From contig JAQWQC010000006.1 of the NCBI GenBank assembly GCA_029245025.1, forward strand, positions 248,001 to 312,000: 64,000 nt of DNA. Reading direction: 5' to 3'. How positions within the stretch are numbered: the stretch's first letter is position 1; each line of letters begins with the position of its first letter. The position numbers and the translations under genes were made by a program. This document shows positions 35,283 through 43,613 of the stretch, in pieces. The notes beneath the pieces are model-generated. The model ran no database searches. It was not told where the DNA came from and saw nothing but the letters and a program-made list of their open reading frames with translations. The stretch comes from Rhodospirillaceae bacterium (lineage in GTDB: Bacteria; Pseudomonadota; Alphaproteobacteria; Rhodospirillales; Rhodospirillaceae).

Positions 35283-36605
35283 TTAGTAACCACCCATGTT
35301 CATGGTGCGTGGTAGCCACAATACGATGTCGGGCCACGCGATCAAGATGCCAACCGTGAGTAAATCTATGATCACAAAGGGACCAACGCCGCGAAACACC
35401 GTCTCCAAACTAATGTCCGGTCTAACCCCGTTGACAATAAAACAATTTAGGCCAATGGGTGGAGTCACAAGACCAATCTCGATCATCTTCACTACGAGAA
35501 TACCAAACCAAATAGGATCGTAGCCTAGGGAAATGATCACCGGATAAACCACCGGCATGGTCAGCAACAGCATACCAAGTCCATCGAGAAACATGCCCAG
35601 AATCATGTAGGTGGCCAAGATCGCCAGCAGAATAACCAGGCGTGGCACTTCAAGATTGCCAATCCAGTCGGCGAGCATTCCGGGCAACCCTGTAAACCCG
35701 AGAAACCTAACAAACACCAAAACACACCACACGATGGCTAGAACCATGGCCGTCAATCTGGCGGTATCAATGAAAGCTTCGACGATTTTCTTCTTGTGTG
35801 TATGACGATTTGAAAGCGCCATGATTAGTACAAGAGCAGCACCGACACCGCCTACTTCTGTCGGAGTCATCCACCCCGTATACAAGCCAACAATGACCAC
35901 GCCGATCACAGCGAGGATACCCCAAGCGCTACTCAACGCTCGGAACTTCTCTAATATGGGAACCGCCTCTGACGTCGCGGGACCAAGCTCAGGAGTCAGT
36001 TTAACGCGCAGAACAATGAAGCCCGCATACAGAATGGCGGAAAGAACTCCGGGCACGAAACCAGCGAGCAAGAGGGCGCCGACAGACTCTTCAACGATAA
36101 TTCCGTAGAGAACAAGAATCGCGCTCGGCGGAATTAACGAGGCAAGTGTGCCTCCGGCAGCGACGACACCTGCGGCCAACCGAGGGTCATATCCCGCTTT
36201 CAACATTTCCGGCACTGACACCCGAGTAAAGACAGCAGCCGTCGCGGTGCTTGCTCCAGATACAGCGGCAAAACCAGCTGTCGCAAAAACAGTGGCGACC
36301 GCCAGACCGCCGGGTAATCGTCCTGCCCACGCCCGCGCTGCCGCAAACGCCCGCTGTGTTAGGCCAGCATGAAAGGCGAGTAGACCGATCAAAATGAACA
36401 TGGGAAGAACAGACAAAGAGTATCGCGCCGTTTCTGCATAGGTCAGAAGCCCGGTGAGTCCAACCGCTGGGTCCCAGCCCCGCATGGCGACTAAGCCGCC
36501 TAAACCGACAAACCCGGCAGCCCACGCAACGCGCATACCGGCCACCACAAGAGTCGCCAATATGAGGACTGCAATTACTCCAGCGAAGAAGGGGTCAACA
36601 CTCAT
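35283..36605 (-). CDS. TRAP transporter large permease (DctM)
   Basis: 440-residue membrane protein with the DctM pattern: about 12 hydrophobic segments, SGASTATAAVFTRVSVPEM, GYDPRLAAGVVAAGGTLASLIPPS, and the terminal GLVTPPIGLNCFIVNGV. It moves the solute handed over by the DctP-type protein using the sodium gradient. The ATG overlaps the small-permease stop (ATGA). Confidence 0.93.
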   Translation of the reverse strand: MSVDPFFAGVIAVLILATLVVAGMRVAWAAGFVGLGGLVAMRGWDPAVGLTGLLTYAETARYSLSVLPMFILIGLLAFHAGLTQRAFAAARAWAGRLPGGLAVATVFATAGFAAVSGASTATAAVFTRVSVPEMLKAGYDPRLAAGVVAAGGTLASLIPPSAILVLYGIIVEESVGALLLAGFVPGVLSAILYAGFIVLRVKLTPELGPATSEAVPILEKFRALSSAWGILAVIGVVIVGLYTGWMTPTEVGGVGAALVLIMALSNRHTHKKKIVEAFIDTARLTAMVLAIVWCVLVFVRFLGFTGLPGMLADWIGNLEVPRLVILLAILATYMILGMFLDGLGMLLLTMPVVYPVIISLGYDPIWFGILVVKMIEIGLVTPPIGLNCFIVNGVRPDISLETVFRGVGPFVIIDLLTVGILIAWPDIVLWLPRTMNMGGY

Positions 36606-37261
36606 GTACTGTCCCCACGATCCAAGCCATCTGGTTCGACTGTGCCGATCACCTCTTCAATTTCCTCGCGCGCGATTTCTTCAACCGTAGCAACCCGCAA
36701 CGCCGCTACTGGCTCAGCCTCGGGCGTAATGGTCAGGCGCAAGGAATCAAAGAACTGCAGTGCGAGACGTACCGCTAGTACCATCAACGCAAGGGTGATC
36801 AGCGCCTTCGCTGGCCACACTGGCAACATCAAATCCATTGTCGCATCACCAACGCGATAGGCGCGCACGACGCCTTCAGCACTAGCGACCCCAACGGCAC
36901 ATATAAATCCAAGGGCCAGTAACGCTGTAATCGACTCGACACACCACAGAGCCCGGCCAGAAAGACGACGAACAACCATTTCCATCCGGACGTGACCGCC
37001 CAAACGTTGGCATTGCGAGGCTCCAAGAAAAGCGATTCCGGCCATGCCCAAATTAAAAGAGTCTATGATTCCAGGCAGAGGCGCATTCAACAGCCTGCGG
37101 CTGAGTACTTCCGCCACCGTTAGAGCCATTGCCACAGCGATAAGAAGCGCTGCAACTCCGGCGCATACATCTTCGACTTTAGACCAGACACGATGGAGAT
37201 TAGATAAGAGAACGGGAGTCGGTGGTTCTTGCAACAACTTTGAAAACCTTGTTTGGGCCAT
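36602..37261 (-). CDS. TRAP transporter small permease (DctQ)
   Basis: 219 residues with four membrane segments. The DctQ signature is present (EVLSRRLLNAPLPGIIDSFNL, GHVRMEMVVRRL). The acidic C-terminal tail of about 45 residues is longer than usual. It works with DctM and the binding protein encoded upstream. The usual DctP-DctQ-DctM order is interrupted here by a dead ridA gene. Confidence 0.88.
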   Translation of the reverse strand: MAQTRFSKLLQEPPTPVLLSNLHRVWSKVEDVCAGVAALLIAVAMALTVAEVLSRRLLNAPLPGIIDSFNLGMAGIAFLGASQCQRLGGHVRMEMVVRRLSGRALWCVESITALLALGFICAVGVASAEGVVRAYRVGDATMDLMLPVWPAKALITLALMVLAVRLALQFFDSLRLTITPEAEPVAALRVATVEEIAREEIEEVIGTVEPDGLDRGDST

Positions 37262-37329
37262 GAAGCGTAGGACCCTACCCCACTTGGGGCACCACTCGAT
37301 ACCCGCTTCCTCCAGGTATGAAGTGACCT

Positions 37330-37656
37330 ATAAAAAATGGCTTCGGGCTCAAGGCCTTCTGCCGGAATAAGAAGGCCGGATCGTACACCCGAGCGCGCGG
37401 GTGAATCACAGTCAAAGTAAAATGCGCAAACGACATTAAACGCCTTAAAGTCATCCGCATCGGTCAACCAGACCAGACATTTACGGATATCTGAGAAATC
37501 ACATCCGGCGCTTTCCAATACTCTTCATAGGAGCATAATAACGGCGTTGGTTTGGACCGTAATATTGCCATCAACCATTTGGCCATCATCGCCTATTAGC
37601 AAAAGACCCGAGCAGAATACAAAATCCGCCGCCATGACCGCAGGCTAATCGGGTTT
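37330..37656 (-). pseudogene. ridA/YjgF-family pseudogene with two in-frame stops
   Basis: RidA proteins deaminate reactive enamine/imine intermediates. One reading frame gives PAVMAADFVFCSGLL (compare the family's SPAVRAGDFVFVSG), then DGQMVDGNITVQT, a TGA at 37525-37527, then LESAGCDFSDIRKCLVWLTD and IPAEGLEPEAIFY. A TAG at 37645-37647 stands just before PAV, where family members have Tyr-Ser. The stop expected after the C-terminal strand is also lost, and the frame runs on into dctQ. The two stops and the missing N-terminus make it non-functional as written. The similarity is by eye but extends along nearly the whole family length. Confidence 0.78.
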
Positions 37657-37709
37657 ATAGATCCGTCCGGAAGGGACCCTGTCGGCCCAATCACCGTTCG
37701 CGGCACGCG

Positions 37710-38738
37710 CTACTCGTCTGCAGCATTGGCGATGGCTGCTTCGGCCAGTATAAAATTCAAGTACTCTCCGGCGGGGAACCGACGAACATTGCGCTTAATC
37801 CATTTGTCCCACAAGGGTTGTGCAGTCTTGGTCTTAAATTCTTCAAGGATGTCTGGATCATAAACCACACGCTCGAGACCGGCCGCATCAAATTCAGGAA
37901 TCCACGCGGTATCCGCATCGGCTAAAGCATCAAACTGAAGTTGATAGGCCTCTGTATTTATTTCTTCGATCAGCGCGCGCTCTGTATCCGTTAAATCGGC
38001 CCAGGCATCTAAGCTGACAAGAATAACGCAACTAGGGATCGCGAGATTCATATTAAATGTGTACCAGTCTGATACCTCATGGATACGATAACTAGCGAAC
38101 GTATAAGAGAAAGGCAGGGCTGCGGCGTCAAAGAGGCGGCGCTCCAAACTAGTGTAAATTTCAGGTGCCGGGACCGAAGTCGGTCGCCCACCTAAGGCGC
38201 GAACTCCATCTCCAATGGCACCGGGTGCACGAACCCGCTTTCCATACCATGCCTCGAAATCTTTTGGCGGTTCCCCCCGCCCCATGAATTCGTACCGTGG
38301 CGCAATGACATGCTGCAATACACGAGCGTTAAATTGCGCAAGCTCTTTCTCAATCACCGGGTGGCTGTGCGACTTCAGCGCTACTTTATGGGCCGCTTGA
38401 ATGTCGTCGAATGGTAAGAATGGAAGTTCTAGCGCCAGCAATGCTGGCGTTTTACCGGGGTGATAGGACGGACAGATATGGGCAGCCTCAAATGCTCCCA
38501 GCGAAATCCCGTCAATATTTTCACGTGCGGGTGAAATGGCCTCGCCAAAATGGGTGACCATTTGAAAAGCGCCATCTGAACGCCGCTCTACCTCCTTGGC
38601 CAAGTGCTCAATGGCAACGGTGACAGCTCGACTGCTCCCCCAAAGGGAAACGTTCCAAACCGTGTTGGCAAATACTGGTGCCGCAAGCGTAAAGGAAGCC
38701 GCTACGGCACAGGCGAACGTCCGGATGGGGAGCCGCAT
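37710..38738 (-). CDS. TRAP transporter substrate-binding protein (DctP)
   Basis: About 342 residues. Signal peptide (TFACAVAASFTLAAPVFA), then the DctP fold with a conserved W..LWGSSRAVT opening, FLPFDDIQAAHK, and the ligand-clamping Arg region YGKRVRAPGAIGDGVRALGG with a family Arg near residue 165. The partner permeases lie downstream past the ridA remnant. ATG 38738, 4 bases after the DUF1330 stop, was preferred over the overlapping ATG 38768. The ligand is probably a carboxylate, by family. Confidence 0.9.
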   Translation of the reverse strand: MRLPIRTFACAVAASFTLAAPVFANTVWNVSLWGSSRAVTVAIEHLAKEVERRSDGAFQMVTHFGEAISPARENIDGISLGAFEAAHICPSYHPGKTPALLALELPFLPFDDIQAAHKVALKSHSHPVIEKELAQFNARVLQHVIAPRYEFMGRGEPPKDFEAWYGKRVRAPGAIGDGVRALGGRPTSVPAPEIYTSLERRLFDAAALPFSYTFASYRIHEVSDWYTFNMNLAIPSCVILVSLDAWADLTDTERALIEEINTEAYQLQFDALADADTAWIPEFDAAGLERVVYDPDILEEFKTKTAQPLWDKWIKRNVRRFPAGEYLNFILAEAAIANAADE

Positions 38739-38742
38739 GGCC

Positions 38743-39039
38743 TTACGGCCCCTCAAAGATAGCGACATCGTAAACGCCAGAACCCTCCCTTAGGGGTTTG
38801 ATATCTTTCTGGTAGGCATCCGAATGATAGTAGGCTTCAGCCTTCTCGAGGGTTTCAAATTTCGACACCACGACACTACGACCGGTCAGGTGGTCTCCCT
38901 CCATAACTTCCTTGGCCGGACCGCGGATAACGTATTCGGCGCCGCACTCAACCGACAGGTCGGCAGCCTTCCCGATATACTCTTTTAGTCCGTCGGTCAT
39001 GTTATCGATTCGAGCAATAGCAACGATATAACCGGCCAT
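38743..39039 (-). CDS. DUF1330 family protein
   Basis: 98-residue ferredoxin-like (dimeric alpha/beta barrel) protein: MAGYIVAIARI, YVIRGPAKEVMEG, VVVSKFETLEKAEAYYHSDAY. DUF1330 proteins are small, of unsettled function, often beside catabolic genes. It lies 58 bp after the racemase-like gene and immediately before the TRAP binding-protein gene, in the same orientation. Confidence 0.88.
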   Translation of the reverse strand: MAGYIVAIARIDNMTDGLKEYIGKAADLSVECGAEYVIRGPAKEVMEGDHLTGRSVVVSKFETLEKAEAYYHSDAYQKDIKPLREGSGVYDVAIFEGP

Positions 39040-39097
39040 AATATGTCTCCTAGGTTTTGACTTGTAAGTGTTTGGAAGTGCTATTTATTTATCAGCG

Positions 39098-39871
39098 TTA
39101 GTAGTTGGCGGCCAGTTTACCGAACCCAGTCAGCCGGTCTTCAATTCCCAGATGCCGCAATCCTGCCCAATACGTCACAACATTAACTGTGAGCACAGGC
39201 TTGCCAAGGCGTGCCTCCATATCCTCCACCAGAAACGACATCGAAGAATTGGTGCCGACCTTAATAATGCACTCCACTCCATCGACGTTAATTTCGTCAA
39301 CTGCCTGGTTAAGGAGTTCTGGTTTAGCCGTCGCGATATGTAGTGGTGTAGGGTGCCGCAACCCTTTAATGGCTAGTACATTGTAACCAGCTTCTTCAAA
39401 AAACGCGGTGCACGCTTCATCAGCGGGCGGCATCCATGGCGTAAGGATGCCAAGGTTCTTGGGTTGCCCCATAGTTTCCAGCGCAAAGAGAAGCGCGTGA
39501 GCGGGCAGCATGACAGAGATGCCGCCACTCAACGCCTGCATATGCGCACGCATTGCATCGGCACCCGACAATCCCCTCGCAAGACTATCAACTGAATGGC
39601 CATGAACAATAATGTCAGGCTCACATGCCGTGAGCACGTCAATGGCATCATCCATCTCAACAGAAGCACCCAAGAACTTCTTATACTTTTCTAGGTCGTG
39701 CGCTGGACGATTGACACGACTCATGCGTGAAACATGATTGGTAACGCCAAGTGGCTGCATAGCAGCCATTTCAGGCTCAACAATCGTGTTACTCGCCGGC
39801 ACAAGAACGCCCACTTTGGCGCGATGACCTAAAACGTCGACATCTCTATCAGACGGCATTACATCGGGCAT
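39098..39871 (-). CDS. Asp/Glu racemase superfamily protein (maleate isomerase / AMDase-like)
   Basis: 257 residues. The fold is recognised from KVGVLVPASNTIVEPEM, a repeated two-lobe layout and the late MSFLVEDMEARLGKPVLTVNVVTYWAGLRHLG. Relatives use one or two cysteines as acid/base. Here the first position (after DIIVHG, residue 92) is His and the second (CIIKVGTNSS, residue 206) is Gly. It may bind a substrate without racemising, or use other residues. AAGGAG precedes the ATG at good spacing. First gene of the 39.9-28.5 kb cluster. Confidence 0.82.
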   Translation of the reverse strand: MPDVMPSDRDVDVLGHRAKVGVLVPASNTIVEPEMAAMQPLGVTNHVSRMSRVNRPAHDLEKYKKFLGASVEMDDAIDVLTACEPDIIVHGHSVDSLARGLSGADAMRAHMQALSGGISVMLPAHALLFALETMGQPKNLGILTPWMPPADEACTAFFEEAGYNVLAIKGLRHPTPLHIATAKPELLNQAVDEINVDGVECIIKVGTNSSMSFLVEDMEARLGKPVLTVNVVTYWAGLRHLGIEDRLTGFGKLAANY

Positions 39872-39914
39872 ACAATTCTCCTTGGCAGCGTGGTAAACGT
39901 TTTTCTTTCGAATG

Positions 39915-39969
39915 CGTTGTATAACGTGATCCTGGTCCCTATCGAACGGCCCAAAAAAAGTGACCGTTC
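39915..39969. promoter_or_regulatory. Inverted repeats upstream of the catabolic cluster
   Basis: CGTT-GTAT-AACG (39915-39926) and GAACGG-N14-CCGTTC (39944-39969) lie 44-98 bp before the first gene of the cluster, in the gap shared with the divergent gene at 40063. They are operator-sized and suit a GntR-, MarR- or IclR-type regulator. The nearest candidate is the MarR gene at 40360. The regulator is inferred, not shown. Confidence 0.3.
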
Positions 39970-40062
39970 AACGGGCGAATATTAGCTAGCAAAGAAAAAC
40001 TAGCCTTCCCTTCATATTATTATCCGCTTTGGCTGATAGAACTTTGTTGGAGATCAAATGCC

Positions 40063-40308
40063 GTGTCAGACGAGTCGGTACAAGACCAGCGGGAAATGTT
40101 TGATGAGATCACTGCACTCATGGGCGGTATTGCAAAGGCTTTTGAACTGGATGAAAGCCAGACCATCACAGCAGTTGAGCAGGGAGCTATTGTGATGAGC
40201 TTTGAATCCGATGCCAATGGAAACCCCTTTGTGTTGGCCACCTATGGCGATAAATCTGCGCGCCTTTACGCTGGAGCCATCAAGCAAGAAACAGACCCCG
40301 AACACTAA
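40063..40308 (+). CDS. Small acidic hypothetical protein
   Basis: 81 residues from a GTG start, with GGAG 10 bases upstream. Acidic, no membrane segment, with the pattern MFDEITALMGGIAKAFELDESQ then GAIVMSFESDANGNPFVLATY. No family recognised. It lies 51 bp upstream of the MarR gene in the same orientation, and may be cotranscribed, although a MarR-site-like sequence lies between them. Confidence 0.55.
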   Translation: MSDESVQDQREMFDEITALMGGIAKAFELDESQTITAVEQGAIVMSFESDANGNPFVLATYGDKSARLYAGAIKQETDPEH

Positions 40309-40343
40309 AACGCTAAGATGCCTTGAGTTTCCCGTATGATGGG

Positions 40344-40353
40344 TGCATATACA
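40344..40353. promoter_or_regulatory. MarR operator candidate, upstream copy
   Basis: TGCATATACA ends 6 bases before the marR ATG. The same 10-mer recurs after the gene at 40857-40866. The position over the ribosome-binding region would suit autorepression. Confidence 0.4.
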
Positions 40354-40359
40354 TAGTTT

Positions 40360-40827
40360 ATGAGCGACCAACAGCTTTCTTCCGAGTTAGCACGGCAGGC
40401 CGTAGAAGTTTGCTTATGTTTTCATACCCGCAAAGCATCACGGGCAATCACTCAGGTTTTCGATCATATTCTAGCTGCGACCGGCCTCAAAACCACACAG
40501 CTCAGCCTGTTAATGGTCGTGAACGCGAGGGAATCTGTAAGCATTGGAGAACTGGGCGACGCCTTGGTGACCGACTCGACAACCGTGTCCCGCACAATTA
40601 AACCCCTCATTAGGGGTGGTTTTATCACCGAAACACCCGACCGCCACGATCGACGGGTCAAGTTGATCACAGTGACCGATGCCGGTCGAACCGCCTTAGA
40701 TCGCGCCATGCCCTTATGGCAAGCCGCCCAAAGCCAGGTTGCCAAGCAGCTTGGCAGCGGGGTGGTCCAATCTCTCCTTCCAGCTTTGGAATCTGCGGCT
40801 CAGCTGGGCCCGTCAGACCATTCCTAA
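40360..40827 (+). CDS. MarR family transcriptional regulator
   Basis: 155 residues. Winged-helix core: ESVSIGELGDALVTDSTTVSRTIKPLIRGGFI (recognition helix around residues 60-80), followed by the wing with the family DRHDRRVKLITVTDAG motif. Helices at both ends form the dimer interface and ligand pocket. MarR proteins usually repress neighbouring genes until a small phenolic or other ligand binds. Identical 10-mers flank the gene. The controlled operon could be the downstream region or the divergent catabolic cluster. Confidence 0.92.
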   Translation: MSDQQLSSELARQAVEVCLCFHTRKASRAITQVFDHILAATGLKTTQLSLLMVVNARESVSIGELGDALVTDSTTVSRTIKPLIRGGFITETPDRHDRRVKLITVTDAGRTALDRAMPLWQAAQSQVAKQLGSGVVQSLLPALESAAQLGPSDHS

Positions 40828-40852
40828 ACCGGTTGGTGGCTCGGCCCTATTA

Positions 40853-40866
40853 TATATGCATATACA
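40853..40866. promoter_or_regulatory. MarR operator candidate, downstream copy, within a perfect palindrome
   Basis: TATATGCATATA (40853-40864) is a perfect 12-bp palindrome. It overlaps TGCATATACA (40857-40866), the 10-mer also found before marR. The AT-rich surroundings (CTATTATATATGCATATACAATAATATAC region) look like a promoter/operator. Confidence 0.4.
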
Positions 40867-41292
40867 ATAATATACTGGGCGCGCCCGATACAGCACCCCT
40901 GCAATGGGTGGCTATTCAAAACACACTCGGTGGCTGCGTTGTTCTTGCTCGCCAAGCATACAGGCGAATGGGAATACATGCGGCAATCTTCCGAAGCGTT
41001 TCGCGCCGTGTTGTACGTCTGCGGCGAACATGACGCAGGCCGGATGGCAACCGCGACCGAACGCAACCTGCTACGTCGCCGAAAATTAGATCAAAGACAC
41101 GAGTGACACGCAAACCATCGATCCCGCTTAGACACAAAACTTCAACATCACGGATTCTGAAGACGTATTTGATTGGTACGCCTTGCTTGATAGCAGCTCG
41201 TCTGTCTGCGACTCCGACATCAGTCAGGTCGCATCGCTTTATCGCGCCAACGCCACGTTGACCCAGAGCGCCCTGACGCTCATCCTTGAAGC
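40867..41292 (+). other. Stretch without an accepted gene; possible decayed coding DNA
   Basis: No intact gene is accepted. One plus frame reads GEWEYMRQSSEAFRAVLYVC...HDAGRMATATERNLL up to a TGA near 41105. Another reads DVFDWYALLDSSSSVCDSD through ALTLILEA up to the mobA start at 41293. Both look protein-like but lack starts, lie in different frames and match no family I recognise. This may be a frameshifted remnant. Confidence 0.3.
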
Positions 41293-41883
41293 ATGAAAAA
41301 ACCTGCTGCCATAATTCTTGCTGGAGGAGACGGCCGTCGCCTCGGCGGAATTGAAAAGGCGCTCGTCTTCCTGAACGGGCGCAAACTCATCGACCACACT
41401 CTTGAGCGGCTTAAACCTCAAAGCGGAAAAATCGCGCTTAGTCTCCGGGTTCATAAACCTTGGGCAGATGACTATAACCTGCCTGTGGTACTGGACCGCC
41501 CAACACCAGACGTTGGCCCCTTGGGGGGCATAGCTGCATCTCTGCTTTGGGCCACATCCCTAACACCCGCACCGTCTTGGGTTGTGACTGTTCCTGTGGA
41601 CATTCCCTTTCTACCGAGCACGTTAATCGAACGCCTTACAGCGACCGACGGTGACATCGCCGTAGCTCATTCAAAAGGGCGGACACACCATGTTGTCGCT
41701 GCATGGCGACCATATCTAGTAGACCCACTCGTTGACGCATTGAGCCCCGGTGCGATTGCCATTCATGAGTTTCAATCTCAATACAATGTCGTCGACATTG
41801 AATGGAAAGCCGAGACCGTTGATCCATTTTTTAACATCAACACGCCTAGTGACCTCGCTGAAGCAGAGCAACACCTAGTCTAA
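41293..41883 (+). CDS. mobA: Molybdenum cofactor guanylyltransferase
   Basis: 196 residues. The nucleotidyltransferase loop IILAGGDGRRLGGIEKAL (8-24) and DVGPLGGIAASL, VPVDIPFLP and NINTPSDLAEAE are the MobA signature. It adds GMP to molybdopterin to make the bis-MGD cofactor of DMSO-reductase-family enzymes, in the cytoplasm. The length is normal for MobA. It is followed 35 bp later by glpK; no functional link is evident. Confidence 0.93.
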   Translation: MKKPAAIILAGGDGRRLGGIEKALVFLNGRKLIDHTLERLKPQSGKIALSLRVHKPWADDYNLPVVLDRPTPDVGPLGGIAASLLWATSLTPAPSWVVTVPVDIPFLPSTLIERLTATDGDIAVAHSKGRTHHVVAAWRPYLVDPLVDALSPGAIAIHEFQSQYNVVDIEWKAETVDPFFNINTPSDLAEAEQHLV

Positions 41884-41918
41884 TGTAAACCAGCGTGCCA
41901 CCCCTGGAGGTATCCCCA

Positions 41919-43415
41919 ATGCCCCACCTCGAAGACAAAGGACCTCTCCTGATCGCGATTGATCAAGGCACGACTTCAACACGAGCCATCGCCTTTAACG
42001 TGGATGGGTCGTCAGTGGCTTCAGCGCAATACCCCTTCCCACAAATTTACCCTCAAGATGGTTGGGTTGAACACGATGCTGAGGTGATATGGCAATCCGT
42101 TCAGGACTGTATGGTTTCAGTTCTCTCTGAAATTGGGAGTGCAGACAAAATCGCGGCCATTGGAATTACAAACCAACGCGAGACAACTGTCGTCTGGGAT
42201 CGCAACTCAGGCAAGCCGGTCTATAACGCTATTGTATGGCAGGATAGGCGTGGGGCAGAGGTCTGCCGGAAACTGGTGGAAGACGGGCACGGCAACAATA
42301 TCCAGGAAAGAACAGGGCTGCTTCCTGACTCCTACTTCTCGGCCACGAAGTTGCAATGGATCTTAGAGTCAGACTCTGCCATTCGAGACAAGGCCGTACG
42401 CGGTGATCTGGCTTTTGGAACAATAGATACGTTTCTGTTATGGCACCTGAGCGGCGGCGCCATCCATGCGACCGACGCCACCAATGCGTCACGCACAATG
42501 TTATTTAATATCCAAACTCAGTCCTGGGACACTACATTATTGGACTTGTTTGATATTCCCGAAGTTATGCTGCCTGATGTGCATGACACTGCAAGTGACT
42601 TCGGGAAAACAGAACCCGCACTTTTTGGTACCAAAATTCCAATTACGGCGTTGGTTGGTGACCAGCAAGGTGCCTTAGTTGGCCAAACTTGTTTCTCACC
42701 CGGTATGGCGAAAGCCACATTCGGCACTGGAGCTTTTGTATTGGTGAATTCAGGTGGCTCGATACCCGTATCAAAGAACAAGCTCTTAACGACAGTTGGG
42801 TATCGTGTTGATGGATCAGCGACCTATGCTGGTGAGGGCAGTGTTTTCAACGCTGGAACAATTGTTCAATGGCTGCGAGATCAGGCTGGCTTTATTGGCA
42901 CCGCAAAAGAGTCAGCCGCCCTTGCGCGAGGTGCTAAAGAAAGTGCCGTGACATTTGTGCCGGCATTCACGGGTTTAGGTGCACCTCACTGGGACCCGGA
43001 CGCCCGAGGCGCCATTCTTGGCCTGACCCGAGATACAACTTCCGCTGAAATCGTGAGAGCCGGTTTAGAGGCGGTTTGTATGCAAACCAAGGAATTGTTG
43101 GATGCGATGGTGTCAGATACTGGACAACCAATAGACCTGTTGCGCGTCGATGGCGGCATGGCGGCCAACGATTGGCTGCTGCAGACTCTCGCCGATGTAT
43201 TGAATCTACCAATAGAACGCCCCGCTAATTTGGAATCGAGCGTTCTTGGCGCCGCTCTAATGGCCGGACTTGGAGTTGGTCTTTATGGTTCACTCGAGGG
43301 ACTCAGTATCGGACGGACTGTCGATCAATTGTTTGTCCCCTCTCGCTCAGAGGATTGGAGACAGGCATCGTTTCAAAAATGGCAACACGCCGTTGCAAGC
43401 GTGCGCACAACATAA
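41919..43415 (+). CDS. glpK: Glycerol kinase
   Basis: 498 residues; ATP-dependent phosphorylation of glycerol to sn-glycerol 3-phosphate. FGGY family signs: AIDQGTTSTRAIAF, GITNQRETTVVWDR, IVWQDRRG, GDQQGALVGQ, TGAFVLVNSG, GLGAPHWDPDARG, and VDGGMAANDWLLQ. The start ATG 41919 is preceded by GGAGG at 41906-41910; the longer reading from 41895 is not needed. No glycerol facilitator or glpD lies nearby. Confidence 0.96.
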   Translation: MPHLEDKGPLLIAIDQGTTSTRAIAFNVDGSSVASAQYPFPQIYPQDGWVEHDAEVIWQSVQDCMVSVLSEIGSADKIAAIGITNQRETTVVWDRNSGKPVYNAIVWQDRRGAEVCRKLVEDGHGNNIQERTGLLPDSYFSATKLQWILESDSAIRDKAVRGDLAFGTIDTFLLWHLSGGAIHATDATNASRTMLFNIQTQSWDTTLLDLFDIPEVMLPDVHDTASDFGKTEPALFGTKIPITALVGDQQGALVGQTCFSPGMAKATFGTGAFVLVNSGGSIPVSKNKLLTTVGYRVDGSATYAGEGSVFNAGTIVQWLRDQAGFIGTAKESAALARGAKESAVTFVPAFTGLGAPHWDPDARGAILGLTRDTTSAEIVRAGLEAVCMQTKELLDAMVSDTGQPIDLLRVDGGMAANDWLLQTLADVLNLPIERPANLESSVLGAALMAGLGVGLYGSLEGLSIGRTVDQLFVPSRSEDWRQASFQKWQHAVASVRTT

Positions 43416-43613
43416 GGTCAATGCCCCCATCAAAACGGGGCCACATCAAAAGCCGGAGTCGGGAAGCTTTAGGTTTTGCCGCGGCGCACAAAAACCAGGT
43501 CAGAATTCAACAACCCATTGATATAAATACGGTTTATAATGGTTCAATTGGCGGTTTCCGTAATTTGAGATAGAGTTTTTGTTTGGTGCGAGTTCGGTAA
43601 GGTTACTGGTGTT

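Noticed and set aside
37120-37329. Continuation of the ridA frame as a 132-residue protein overlapping dctQ
   Set aside because: After the RidA C-terminal strand the frame is antisense-like filler inside dctQ with no motif; only the ridA part is homologous.
43425-43445. GCCCC/GGGGC hairpin after glpK as a terminator
   Set aside because: Weak 5-bp stem with no T run; the cold-shock gene may have its own promoter, but termination here is not supported.
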